Positions 27,772 through 36,169 of a stretch of 64,000 nt of DNA are shown piece by piece. Numbering within the stretch: the first letter of the stretch is position 1; each line of letters opens with the position of its first letter. Origin of the DNA: Clostridium_AD sp050717635 (GTDB lineage: Bacteria > Bacillota > Clostridia > Clostridiales > Clostridiaceae); assembly GCF_050717635.1 (NCBI RefSeq), contig NZ_JBOITO010000013.1, positions 496,001 to 560,000 of the forward strand, given 5' to 3'. The notes beneath the pieces were generated by a model. The model was not told where the DNA came from. It ran no database searches and saw nothing but the letters and a program-made list of their open reading frames with translations. The translations under genes and the position numbers were made by a program.

Positions 27772-28822
27772 AGCACTATTTGATGGACTTTCAATAGAGT
27801 GTATAATTCCACCTTTTAGTAGTAGTGAGGCACTAGAGCTAGGTTCAAAGTTTTCACCTGAAGAGATGTGCATGCCATATAAAATTATGATGGGCAATTA
27901 TTTACAGAGTATAGAGATGGGAGCAGATACTGTAATTCTCCCTGGAAGCTGTGGTCCTTGTAGATTTGGTGAGTACTGCGAATTACAAATTAATGCACTA
28001 AAGAAAATAGGACACGATTTAACTTTTGTTGTAATAGATAGTCCTTTTGATGTAGGTAAAAATGAATTTTTAAATCGCCTTAAAAAGATTACAGATAATA
28101 GTACAAAAAGTAAAGTTGAAAGAATTAAAGCACTAAAGATAGCCTATGATGTAAATGAGCTAATAGAAAAAAATGAAGCTGCAGCACATTACTTAACAGG
28201 CTTTGAAATAAACAAGGGAGAATTTAAGAGACTTTTAAATGAATGCAAAATTGATGCAGCAAAAGCAAATTCTCCATGCCAAATGGTAGATATACTAAAA
28301 GATTATAACAAAAGAATAAAAAATATTACTATTAACAAACATAAATCTCCCATAAAAATTGCTATCATCGGTGAAATTTACACAGTGATTGAACCTTTTT
28401 CTAATCTTTATATAGAAGATAAACTTATGGATTACGGTGTAGCAACTAAAAGGATGCTTACTCCTAGTTGGTGGGTTAAAGATGCATTACTTAAATGTGT
28501 GAATCTTAACTCTATAGGTATAAGAATAGCATCTAAAGAATATCTACAGCATTATATTGGTGGGCATGCTAGGGAATGTATAGGAGAAGTACTGCTTGCA
28601 GAGAAAGAGAATTTTGATGGAGCAATTCAAATTTTTCCAATGGGATGTATGCCTGAAATTGTAGCCAAGGCTATTTTACCTGCAATTTCAAATGATAAAG
28701 ATTTTCCAATAATGACTTTGGTAGTAGACGAAATGACTGGAGAAGCGGGATACGTTACTAGAATAGAAGCATTTATAGATATGCTAGAAAGGAGAAAAAA
28801 TAATGTACTATATGGGAGTTGA
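27725..28822 (+). CDS. 2-hydroxyacyl-CoA dehydratase-like protein (CoA-substrate-specific enzyme subunit)
   Basis: This protein is about 365 residues from ATG 27725. It has FSPEEMCMPYKI, PGSCGPCRFGEYCE and FPMGCMPEIV, cysteine motifs of the kind that bind Fe-S clusters in the 2-hydroxyglutaryl-CoA dehydratase/BcrC-like superfamily. It ends with GEAGYVTRIEAFIDM, resembling the end of the preceding protein, so the two may be diverged relatives. Upstream in-frame start 27707 lies inside the preceding gene; ATG 27725 has AAAGG at a sensible distance. It overlaps both neighbours, so the three genes are probably translated together. Confidence 0.75.
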   Translation: MKITFPHLGNTHLAAKALFDGLSIECIIPPFSSSEALELGSKFSPEEMCMPYKIMMGNYLQSIEMGADTVILPGSCGPCRFGEYCELQINALKKIGHDLTFVVIDSPFDVGKNEFLNRLKKITDNSTKSKVERIKALKIAYDVNELIEKNEAAAHYLTGFEINKGEFKRLLNECKIDAAKANSPCQMVDILKDYNKRIKNITINKHKSPIKIAIIGEIYTVIEPFSNLYIEDKLMDYGVATKRMLTPSWWVKDALLKCVNLNSIGIRIASKEYLQHYIGGHARECIGEVLLAEKENFDGAIQIFPMGCMPEIVAKAILPAISNDKDFPIMTLVVDEMTGEAGYVTRIEAFIDMLERRKNNVLYGS

Positions 28823-29759
28823 TGTAGGATCTGTAAGTACTAATGTTGTACTATTAGATAATACACTAAAGGTTGTTGATAAATTATATCTAAGAACAAA
28901 AGGCAAACCAATACTTGCAATTCAATATGGGCTTAAAATTTTAAGCGAAAAATATTATAATAACGAAATAAGATCTGTTGGAACTACAGGCAGTGGAAGA
29001 CATATGGCTTCTTTTTTAATAGGTGCTGACATAGTAAAAAATGAAATTACAGCTCATGCAGTTGCAGCTCTTCAAATTGATAATGAGGTAAAAACCATAT
29101 TAGAAATTGGAGGGCAAGATTCAAAGATAATCTTGCTTAAAAATGGTATAGTTACAGATTTTGCAATGAACACTGTATGTGCAGCGGGTACAGGGTCTTT
29201 TCTTGATAGGCAGGCAGAAAGGCTGGAAATACCTATTGAAAATTTTGGAGATTATGCATTAAGGTCTAAAGCACCTGTAAGAATAGCTGGTAGATGTGCA
29301 GTATTTGCTGAGTCGGATATGATACATAAGCAACAGCTTGGATACAAAGAGCAAGACATAATAGGGGGCCTTTGTGAGGCGCTAGTAAGAAACTATCTTA
29401 GTAACGTAGGAAAAGGAAAACAAATTAAACCTAAAATATTTTTTCAAGGTGGGGTTGCAGCTAATAAAGGAATTAAAGTAGCTTTTGAAAAATCCTTAGG
29501 AGTAGAAATTTATGTTCCAGAACACTATGATGTAATGGGAGCTATTGGGGCGGCCATACTTGGAAAAGAAGAACTAGCCAAAAGTGGAAAAACAAACTTT
29601 AAAGGTTTTGAAACAGCAACTAGTAATTTTGTGCCTAAAAGTATTGAATGCCATGATTGTGGTAATAATTGTGAGGTAATTGAAATAAAAGATGGAGAGA
29701 AAACTGTAGGCTGTTTTGGAGATAGATGTGGTAAATGGAGTAATAAGATGGTGATATAG
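28803..29759 (+). CDS. Acyl-CoA dehydratase activase (BadF/BcrA/HgdC ATPase family)
   Basis: This 318-residue protein of the ASKHA ATPase fold drives electrons into dehydratase or reductase partners using ATP. Visible motifs are GVDVGSVSTNVVLLD (phosphate-1), GTTGSGRHM, EIGGQDSKII, NTVCAAGTGSFLDRQAERL (cluster Cys) and AGRCAVFAESDMIHKQQ (second cluster Cys), followed by FQGGVAANKGI and GAIGAAIL. The C-terminal tail has a further Cys cluster (CHDCGNNC and CFGDRCGKW), beyond the minimal HgdC length. It overlaps the preceding gene by 20 bases and is followed by a terminator. Confidence 0.88.
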   Translation: MYYMGVDVGSVSTNVVLLDNTLKVVDKLYLRTKGKPILAIQYGLKILSEKYYNNEIRSVGTTGSGRHMASFLIGADIVKNEITAHAVAALQIDNEVKTILEIGGQDSKIILLKNGIVTDFAMNTVCAAGTGSFLDRQAERLEIPIENFGDYALRSKAPVRIAGRCAVFAESDMIHKQQLGYKEQDIIGGLCEALVRNYLSNVGKGKQIKPKIFFQGGVAANKGIKVAFEKSLGVEIYVPEHYDVMGAIGAAILGKEELAKSGKTNFKGFETATSNFVPKSIECHDCGNNCEVIEIKDGEKTVGCFGDRCGKWSNKMVI

Positions 29760-29766
29760 ATTATAC

Positions 29767-29817
29767 AAATAACTATTCAATTGCTTAGAAATAAGTTCTT
29801 TAATAGTTATTTTTTTA
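29767..29817 (+). terminator. Terminator after the activase operon
   Basis: The stem AAATAACTATT/AATAGTTATTT has a 24-base loop and is followed by TTTTT, starting eight bases after the activase stop. Confidence 0.7.
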
Positions 29818-29835
29818 GAATTTAACCATTATATG

Positions 29836-29864
29836 TTGCAAATGGTCTTATTATGTATTATAAT
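29836..29864 (+). promoter_or_regulatory. Probable promoter of the second Spo0E-like gene
   Basis: TTGCAA (29836-29841) and a perfect TATAAT (29859-29864) are separated by exactly 17 bases, 34 bases before the ATG at 29899. Confidence 0.65.
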
Positions 29865-29898
29865 TGTAACTAAATGACTTAAGAAAAGGGTGGGGAAT

Positions 29899-30045
29899 AT
29901 GGGTATTCAAATAGAACTACTAAGAAAAAAATTAGAAAAGTTAATATCAGCGGCTGATAGCCTTGTAGATAGTGAGATCATTTATGTTAGTGAGCAATTG
30001 GACAAGCTTATTGTTCATTATTATTTATATGAATATAAAGTATAA
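29899..30045 (+). CDS. Spo0E-like aspartyl-phosphate phosphatase
   Basis: This 48-residue protein of the Spo0E family has the signature SEQLDKLIVHYY, matching S-x-x-L-D. It is preceded by a first helix with the usual pattern (IELLRKKLEKLI). It has its own consensus promoter and a GGTGGGGAA ribosome binding site and forms a single-gene unit. It is shorter than the copy at 14843-15019. Members dephosphorylate Spo0A~P or related regulators; the specific target is not known. Confidence 0.8.
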   Translation: MGIQIELLRKKLEKLISAADSLVDSEIIYVSEQLDKLIVHYYLYEYKV

Positions 30046-30131
30046 TAAAAATTATGTGCATCTTTTGTGCATTTTTTTTATTTTTGAAACATTTCATATA
30101 CAACCGTTAAAATAATGATTGTCTCAAGCTG

Positions 30132-30177
30132 ATTTGTAATATAGCTACATTAGTAATATACTTATCATATTACAAAT
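30132..30177 (+). promoter_or_regulatory. Inverted repeat upstream of the PII-like gene
   Basis: ATTTGTAATAT (30132-30142) and ATATTACAAAT (30167-30177) are perfect 11-base inverted repeats separated by 24 bases, about 39 bases before the ATG. It could be a paired operator or an mRNA hairpin. Confidence 0.4.
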
Positions 30178-30215
30178 ATTCTGAAATATTTCAAATAAAG
30201 TTGCAAGGAGGAAAT

Positions 30216-30569
30216 ATGAAGCTTTTATTTTTTATATTAAATAAAACAGAAAAATTAGATGAGGTTTTAACTGAACTTGCACGCATTAACATCAGCGGGG
30301 CCACGATTTTGGAAAGCGTGGGTATGGCTAGATTATTAAGTCATGCACATGATGAAGGTGAAATCCCTTTTTTAGGATCTCTTAGAGCATTTTTAAATCC
30401 TGAAAGAGAAAAAAGCAAGGTAATATTTGCAGTTATAAAGGAAGAGAAGTTAGAAGAAGCTGTCAGTGCTATCGAGTCTGTAGTGGGGGACCTTTCACAT
30501 GAAGATACTGGTGTAATTTTTAGTGTGCCAATTGATTTTACGAAGGGGATTAGAAAAATTGGAAAGTAA
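30216..30569 (+). CDS. PII-like regulatory protein
   Basis: This 117-residue protein has the beta-alpha-beta pattern of the GlnB/PII superfamily: it starts MKLLFFILNKTEKLDEVLTE, has a variable T-loop region, and a second half SKVIFAVIKEEKLEEAVSAIE. It lacks the classical PII T-loop sequence and uridylylation Tyr, so it is a PII-like sensor rather than GlnB. ATG 30216 is chosen because AAGGAGG lies just upstream; TTG 30201 precedes it. It overlaps the antiporter gene by 11 bases, so it probably senses a ligand to control that transporter, as other PII-like proteins do. Confidence 0.75.
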   Translation: MKLLFFILNKTEKLDEVLTELARINISGATILESVGMARLLSHAHDEGEIPFLGSLRAFLNPEREKSKVIFAVIKEEKLEEAVSAIESVVGDLSHEDTGVIFSVPIDFTKGIRKIGK

Positions 30570-31761
30570 AATAATAATTGAAGTTGCTATAATACTGTTT
30601 GCCGGAATACTTTTTGGTAGGCTTGCTAAATTCATAAAACTTCCCAATGTAACGGGTTACTTAATTGCTGGACTTCTACTGGGACCTTCTTTTTTCAACT
30701 TTCTTCCGGCTAATATGGTTAACGGTTTTTCTGTTATATCAGATGTAGCACTTGGCTTTATTGCTTTTTCAATCGGAAGTGAGTTCAATTTAAGCTATTT
30801 TAAAAAAGTTGGAATTTCACCTATAGTAATAGCCATAGCAGAGTCTTTTGGAGCGATTATACTCGTAACCATAACTTTAATTATTTTTGGTTTTGACATA
30901 AAGCTTTCAATATTATTAGGTGCAATTGCAGCTGCTACGGCTCCAGCTCAAACTATAATGGTTATAAATCAATATAAAGCTAAAGGACCATTAACATCAA
31001 TGCTTATGAGTGTTGTTGCTATAGATGATGCTGTTGCTCTTATTGGATTTGGATTTGCTACCACCATAGTAAAAATGATGTCTTCAAATATTAACACTAA
31101 TATTATTTTGTCAATATTAACTCCTATATATGGAATATTAATATCCTTTATTTTGGGAGGAATCGCAAGTATTCTTATGAAGTTAATATTCCGATGGTTT
31201 AAAAAATCATCAAATAGACTTTGCATTATTATTGCATTTATATTAATCACGTATTGGGTAGCTGGATTACTTCAGGGATCTCCACTACTAGCTTGCATGG
31301 CGCTTGGTGGTGTGTTTGTTAATATATATGAAGATATTGATAGTGTAATTAAAATTACAGAGAACTTTTCACCTCCAATTTTCATGGTATTCTTTGTTAT
31401 TTCCGGAGCGGGTTTTAAAATTTCTGCACTAGCTGGAATAGGGGTCATTGGACTTTTATATGTTATTATGCGTATTATTGGAAAAATAGCTGGTGCGTGG
31501 TTAGGTGGAAAAATTACTAAACAAGATGATAAGATATGTAAATATCTAGGACCAACACTTATGCCACAAGCAGGAGTTGCATTAGGATTAATTGTAGTTG
31601 CTGGGAATCTTATACCGGAATATGCAACGCAAATTCGGGTTATTATATTATGTTCTACATTTATATACTCTATAATAGGTCCTATTGCCGCAAAAATAGC
31701 ATTAGAAAAATCAGGAGAAATTGTAATTCCACATAAAATAATTCATAATTCAAATGCATAA
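30559..31761 (+). CDS. Cation:proton antiporter (CPA2 family)
   Basis: This integral membrane protein of about 400 residues has roughly 12-13 hydrophobic segments. The family pattern is clear: LPNVTGYLIAGLLLGPS near the N-terminus, DVALGFIAFSIGSEF, AATAPAQTIMV, and DDAVALIGFG in the ion-binding core (Asp-Asp). It exchanges Na+ or K+ for H+; there is no fused TrkA domain. TTG 30559 behind AAGGGGAT is preferred over ATG 30523, which lies inside the PII-like gene with no binding site. Its coupling to the PII-like gene suggests allosteric control. Confidence 0.85.
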   Translation: MESKIIIEVAIILFAGILFGRLAKFIKLPNVTGYLIAGLLLGPSFFNFLPANMVNGFSVISDVALGFIAFSIGSEFNLSYFKKVGISPIVIAIAESFGAIILVTITLIIFGFDIKLSILLGAIAAATAPAQTIMVINQYKAKGPLTSMLMSVVAIDDAVALIGFGFATTIVKMMSSNINTNIILSILTPIYGILISFILGGIASILMKLIFRWFKKSSNRLCIIIAFILITYWVAGLLQGSPLLACMALGGVFVNIYEDIDSVIKITENFSPPIFMVFFVISGAGFKISALAGIGVIGLLYVIMRIIGKIAGAWLGGKITKQDDKICKYLGPTLMPQAGVALGLIVVAGNLIPEYATQIRVIILCSTFIYSIIGPIAAKIALEKSGEIVIPHKIIHNSNA

Positions 31762-31779
31762 GATATAGAGAAAATAAGG

Positions 31780-31818
31780 AAGGGGCAAGTAGGGTGTTAT
31801 TCACTACTTGCCCTTTTT
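31780..31818. terminator. Bidirectional terminator between antiporter and ccmF-like gene
   Basis: The stem GGGCAAGTAG/CTACTTGCCC is perfect, with T-rich sequence on the plus-strand side (TTTTT) and A-rich sequence on the other. It overlaps the last codons of the convergent ccmF-like gene. Confidence 0.8.
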
Positions 31819-33347
31819 GAGAAGAAAAGCGTACCAAGAATCCCACTAAGTATCATAAATCCACCTAACCAGAATAGCCAGATAAAAGGTTTTGTTGTAT
31901 ATTTTAAACTTTCAGTAATTATGGTATCTCCTAAAAGTTTATGAATAGTTGTAGTTTTTCCTAAAGGGATTTTCAATAAATTTGTTTTCATTAAAATTCC
32001 CTCTTCACTAAAAACAGAAGATGTAATACTGCCAATTATAAGCAGCAAAACTCCAATGTGAGAAATATGTGCCCATATGTTTTTAAAAGTACTTACAAAC
32101 ATTATTTTAGGGATAAGTGGAAGCATCACTATCCAAAGTATAATTAACCATGGGAAGGATGAAAAAGCTGTTGCGGCAGAAATAATAATTATTAAAATAG
32201 TATTTATGATTATTATTTTTAGAAAATTCACTTCAAATAAATTACGCATGTAAACCGTAAAAAGAACTGAAGAAAAAATAGCAAAACTGAGTGCTACTGG
32301 AGTATAAAAACTAATTTCTGTTGAAATTCCAGAGAAAATAGGTAAGACAGTTCCAAGCAATATATAAACTGCAAAAATATATATAATATAACGGAATGCT
32401 GATAAAGTCTTTGCTTTGTTAACCTTAACCTTAATTTTAATACCATTTCTCAGCTTGTCCTTTAATAGAGCCACTATTAATATTAAAACCGAGAGTATGA
32501 ATACTATTAAGAGTGGTAATGATATCGAGGATGAGGCATAAGAATGTACTGATGTATTTTGTAAAATTCCACTTCTTGCTAAAAACGTACCAAAGATAGC
32601 TAAAATAAAAGGAATCATAGCAAGCTTATGAGATATTTTTTTCTTATGAACGATTGCAGTTAAAATAAGAAAGGGAACCAAAGCTGCATTTTCAATAGGA
32701 TCCCACGCCCAGTAACCACCCCATCCTAGTGCACGGTAAGCCCACAAACTTCCGGAAAATATTCCAGCCCCAAGAAATAGTAAGGACGCAATTACCCATT
32801 TTCTATTAATTTTTCTAAAACTTTGAGAAAATAACACTCCCATTGCAGAGTATCCTATAAATACAAGAGGTGGGTGAATTACCATCCATGGATCCTGTAG
32901 TGCTATATTAAGTCCATTTCCTTCCGTTGGTATATAATTCATAAGAGAAAATGGAGCACTTGAAAGAGCTAAGATCAAAATGATTGTACTTATCAAGGTA
33001 TAGATAACATAAGACTTACGCTCACCACGTGCCAGTAGATTAATCCACATTGCAATCATTGCCCACAAAAGAAAAGAACCCTCCTGTCCTGCCCAAAGAG
33101 CTGAAATGCGGTAAATTGGTTTTAGCGACTTTGAAATATGATTAAATACATAAGCATATTGAAAATTGAAGGTAAATTGATAATAAATAAGGAGTAGCAT
33201 AGAAGCCGTTATACAAAATATAGAACTAAATAAAAATAGATTTACCCAAAAACTTGCAAATTTTTTTTTATGAAAGAATAAACTTACAATTATATTTCCT
33301 AAACTCATTATTAAAGCAATAACAAGCAATAATTCACCTAGATTCAT
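31797..33347 (-). CDS. ccmF: CcmF/NrfE-like cytochrome c haem lyase
   Basis: This 516-residue membrane protein has about 14 hydrophobic segments. It carries the CcmF/CcmC-type tryptophan-rich haem-handling motif (WGGYWAWDPIENAALVPF, positions about 210-230), WAGQEGSFLLWAM and DPWMVIHPPLVFIGY. These match the system I lyase that attaches haem to apocytochrome c on the outer face of the membrane. It is shorter than the about 650-residue proteobacterial CcmF, missing part of the C-terminus. It lies two bases after the multiheme cytochrome gene, and its ribosome binding site (GGAGTGG) is inside that gene. No other ccm gene is in the window. Confidence 0.85.
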   Translation of the reverse strand: MNLGELLLVIALIMSLGNIIVSLFFHKKKFASFWVNLFLFSSIFCITASMLLLIYYQFTFNFQYAYVFNHISKSLKPIYRISALWAGQEGSFLLWAMIAMWINLLARGERKSYVIYTLISTIILILALSSAPFSLMNYIPTEGNGLNIALQDPWMVIHPPLVFIGYSAMGVLFSQSFRKINRKWVIASLLFLGAGIFSGSLWAYRALGWGGYWAWDPIENAALVPFLILTAIVHKKKISHKLAMIPFILAIFGTFLARSGILQNTSVHSYASSSISLPLLIVFILSVLILIVALLKDKLRNGIKIKVKVNKAKTLSAFRYIIYIFAVYILLGTVLPIFSGISTEISFYTPVALSFAIFSSVLFTVYMRNLFEVNFLKIIIINTILIIIISAATAFSSFPWLIILWIVMLPLIPKIMFVSTFKNIWAHISHIGVLLLIIGSITSSVFSEEGILMKTNLLKIPLGKTTTIHKLLGDTIITESLKYTTKPFIWLFWLGGFMILSGILGTLFFSKRASSE

Positions 33348-33349
33348 TT

Positions 33350-34603
33350 TTAATCCACTCCTTTATATCCGTGTATTTTTACATCCCCCTTTTGCTCATG
33401 ACATGCTGAACATTTTCTAATAAAATCAGGTACACCATAAATTTTTATAGGTATTTGATTGTCTAACTCTAATGTAGATGGCCATTCTGCATGTGGGCTA
33501 TTGTGGCAGGTCTCACAGGTAATAAAATCATTCATTGCCAAAGGTCCATTCTGAAGGTATGACTTACTGTATAATGTATTAGTATTAGGTGCATAATTTA
33601 CCCCATGACAATCACCACAATTTGGCTCATTAATCCATGGCTGTCTACCTTGTTTTTGAGAACTAGAGACGGTCTCCATATCTCCATGACATTTGCTACT
33701 ACTGCAAGTATATCCTGCGGCTGCCATAACTCCTCTATTACATTTAGTTTCAACACCTGGATGACAATTATAGCAAGTATTCTCAAGGCTTGACATTGTC
33801 ATTTTAGAGGCATGATAATCGTGCATTGCAAGTGAAAGACTTTTAATCCCTTCTTTCCCCTTAGCATTTAATGCATTATCTTGATGACATTCATTACAAC
33901 TGTGTGGTGTGCCGTTTATTGAATCATCATAAAGTTTTGTGCCTTTATTTTTATCGTGAGATTTTAATATATTAGCATTTGTATTAGTTTTTCCATGGCA
34001 ATTGCTGCAGAGCATTTCAGTTGAAACTGGTGCAACAACTGCATCTTCTACGGCTATAACCTTCTTAGTTATTGCACTTTTCACTGTAATAGTTACGGTT
34101 TGATATGGATTAATAATTTTGCTTCCATCATTGTAAGGTGTTATGGGAATATATTCTGCTTCATAATATTTTTTATCCACAGATAGTTTGCATGTTCCGC
34201 TTAAGTAATTACCAGTAATACCTTCATTAGGCTTTAAATTATAACCATAAGCTTTTGCATAATCCCAAAAATTAACCTTATCAATAGAGGAAGTATTATT
34301 ATTAACTGCATACTCTACTATTACCCCACCATTTATTAATTTGGCTTCTTTTACGCCTTTTTCAAATACTTGTACACGAATTGTATTTGCTGGAGGAAGT
34401 ATCATAAAAGATGAGTAATCAGACTGAATACAGTGCATACCACTATCATTGTAAGCTAGTATAAGGTATTCTTTGTCCCTTTGTAATATAGTTGTAGTGG
34501 ATTTTAAAATACTACTTGCGGCCCAAAGTATAATAAAACATGCGGCAACTAAAGGAATTGGTTTTAATAACTTTTTTATATCTAAAGTAATAAAAACTCT
34601 CAA
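33350..34603 (-). CDS. Multiheme c-type cytochrome
   Basis: This 417-residue protein has an N-terminal membrane anchor or uncleaved signal at about residues 15-31. Seven haem c motifs follow: CSNCH, CNECH, CYNCH, CSSSKCH (CX4CH), CGDCH, CETCH and CSACH. Extra His residues could act as distal ligands. A region before the haems contains NDSGMHCIQSDYSSFMILPP, a segment I associate with cytochromes of metal- or sulfur-reducing bacteria. It probably carries electrons at the outer face of the membrane. TTG 34603 follows AAAGGAGT. The adjoining CcmF-like protein is its likely maturation partner. No partner oxidoreductase is adjacent. Confidence 0.88.
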   Translation of the reverse strand: MRVFITLDIKKLLKPIPLVAACFIILWAASSILKSTTTILQRDKEYLILAYNDSGMHCIQSDYSSFMILPPANTIRVQVFEKGVKEAKLINGGVIVEYAVNNNTSSIDKVNFWDYAKAYGYNLKPNEGITGNYLSGTCKLSVDKKYYEAEYIPITPYNDGSKIINPYQTVTITVKSAITKKVIAVEDAVVAPVSTEMLCSNCHGKTNTNANILKSHDKNKGTKLYDDSINGTPHSCNECHQDNALNAKGKEGIKSLSLAMHDYHASKMTMSSLENTCYNCHPGVETKCNRGVMAAAGYTCSSSKCHGDMETVSSSQKQGRQPWINEPNCGDCHGVNYAPNTNTLYSKSYLQNGPLAMNDFITCETCHNSPHAEWPSTLELDNQIPIKIYGVPDFIRKCSACHEQKGDVKIHGYKGVD

Positions 34604-34710
34604 AATTTTACTCCTTTAATATAGTAATCATTTAATTATATTAATAAATCTAAATATTAATTCATAATTATTTTTACCTTTATTATTATAAAATTTATAA
34701 AAGAATATAA

Positions 34711-34755
34711 AATGCCTATTATAACCAAGATAATTGATTATAATAGGCATTTTTG
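34711..34755 (-). terminator. Terminator after rsmH
   Basis: The stem TGCCTATTATAA/TTATAATAGGCA has A-rich and T-rich flanks on both strands. It lies 18 bases beyond the minus-strand rsmH stop. Confidence 0.75.
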
Positions 34756-34772
34756 ATCTAATTATTTAAAAA

Positions 34773-35822
34773 TTATGCTTTTATAGCCCAACGCAATTTA
34801 GCACAGCGAGCACGACCATTGGTATTACATTCTTGTGATGATGGTCTTATAGGACCTGGAGCTATTTCACTATAGACACCTTCACGGAAAAAACGCTTAA
34901 AAGATTTTTTTACAAGACGATCTTCTCCTGAATGAAATGAAAGTATAGCAACGCGTCCACCCTTTGCAAGGGTATCAGGAAGCTTTTCCAGAAATTCATA
35001 TAACACTTCAAATTCACTATTAACATCAATTCGTAACGCTTGAAAACACCTCTGACAGGTTTTTTTAATAACATCATTACTATTATTTCCTGGAATGAAT
35101 TTAAGAGCCTCACTTATAATTTGTTGAAGCTGAGTTGTTGTTGATATGTCTATTCCTTTTTTAATTTTGGAAATAATAGCGCGGGCTATTGGTGCAGCAT
35201 TTGGCTCATCTGCATTTTCTATAAGCATACCCTCTAATTCATCTACCGAAAGAGTTTTTAGACGATCCGCGGCAGATTGACCTCTATTAGGATTCAGACG
35301 TAAGTCCAGTGGCCCTTCACTCTTAAATGAAAATCCTCTTTCAGGATTGTCTATTTGCATTGAAGAGACACCTAAATCTGCCAATATAAAATTTAGTGGC
35401 CCTGATTCTAAAGCAATTTGATCTATATCGGAAAAATTCATTTGTTTAATCGTTAAAATTTCGGAGCCATAACCTAAGCTCTCTAAACGCTTTTGGGTGC
35501 GAGGTAATTCAACAGAATCTACATCGATTGCATACAAGTGCCCCTTTGAGTTTAAACATTTAAGCATCTCTAAACTATGACCACCATAACCTAGTGTTAC
35601 ATCGAGTCCTGTTTGACCAGGAGTAATTTGTAAAAATTCTAATATTTCTTTTACGCAAATTGAACGGTGCATACCAGCAGGAGTACTGCCTTTTTGAATA
35701 ACTTTTGCCACAGTATCAGCATATTTTTCTGGTTGAAGTTCCTTATATTTTTCTTTAAAAGATCTAGGGTTAGTGCCTTTATATCGAACACGCCTTTGAT
35801 GTTTTTGCTCTTGATTATCCAT
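34773..35822 (-). CDS. rsmH: RsmH-family 16S rRNA (cytosine-N4)-methyltransferase, N-terminally extended
   Basis: This 349-residue protein matches the RsmH/MraW family, which methylates N4 of C1402 in 16S rRNA using SAM. It has the SAM motif DVTLGYGGHS, the FILADLGVSSMQIDNPERGFSF block, and the C-terminal ILSFHSGEDRLVKKSFKRF and RCAKLRWAIKA. About 40 basic N-terminal residues (QEQKHQRRVRYKGTNPRSF) precede the usual start. The gene is not in a division/cell-wall cluster, so it may be a second, paralogous copy; this needs the rest of the genome. ATG 35822 follows AAGGTGGAGAACA. Confidence 0.88.
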   Translation of the reverse strand: MDNQEQKHQRRVRYKGTNPRSFKEKYKELQPEKYADTVAKVIQKGSTPAGMHRSICVKEILEFLQITPGQTGLDVTLGYGGHSLEMLKCLNSKGHLYAIDVDSVELPRTQKRLESLGYGSEILTIKQMNFSDIDQIALESGPLNFILADLGVSSMQIDNPERGFSFKSEGPLDLRLNPNRGQSAADRLKTLSVDELEGMLIENADEPNAAPIARAIISKIKKGIDISTTTQLQQIISEALKFIPGNNSNDVIKKTCQRCFQALRIDVNSEFEVLYEFLEKLPDTLAKGGRVAILSFHSGEDRLVKKSFKRFFREGVYSEIAPGPIRPSSQECNTNGRARCAKLRWAIKA

Positions 35823-35992
35823 TGTTCTCCACCTTCTTTAATAACTTTTCGTAATGTTCTTACAAATCATATAATATCAAATAGAATTCATAAAAGCAAA
35901 TTCACAAAAGTGGAACTTTGCTGTAATCTTATTTCACTTCAATAAGTTCAAATTCTTGTGAAATTAATCTTAAAAAAAATTTCCATATTATC

Positions 35993-36021
35993 TTTACAAA
36001 TTTGTATAATTTCAGTATTAT
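35993..36021 (+). promoter_or_regulatory. Probable promoter of the lipoprotein gene
   Basis: TTTACA (35993-35998) and TATTAT (36016-36021) are 17 bases apart. The leader to the ATG at 36170 is about 140 bases. The rest of 35823-36169 is A/T-rich intergenic sequence with no gene that I can support. Confidence 0.5.
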
Positions 36022-36169
36022 TAACTGGGTTGCAATATTATTTTTGAATTTATAGTTCCAATTAGGACAATTCCGTAATAAATAATAATATTAAATAAGA
36101 TTGCTATCGCCACGTATACTTATTAATAAAATTAATCGAAAATTAAATAAAGAATATGGAGGGTTAAGC

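Noticed and set aside
30049..30083. Terminator after the second Spo0E-like gene.
   Set aside because: TGTGCAT occurs twice as a direct repeat, not an inverted one, so no stable stem forms, although a T run follows.
36101..36169. An upstream in-frame ATG for the lipoprotein.
   Set aside because: The longer form would hide the signal peptide behind a charged leader; GGAGGG precedes ATG 36170.
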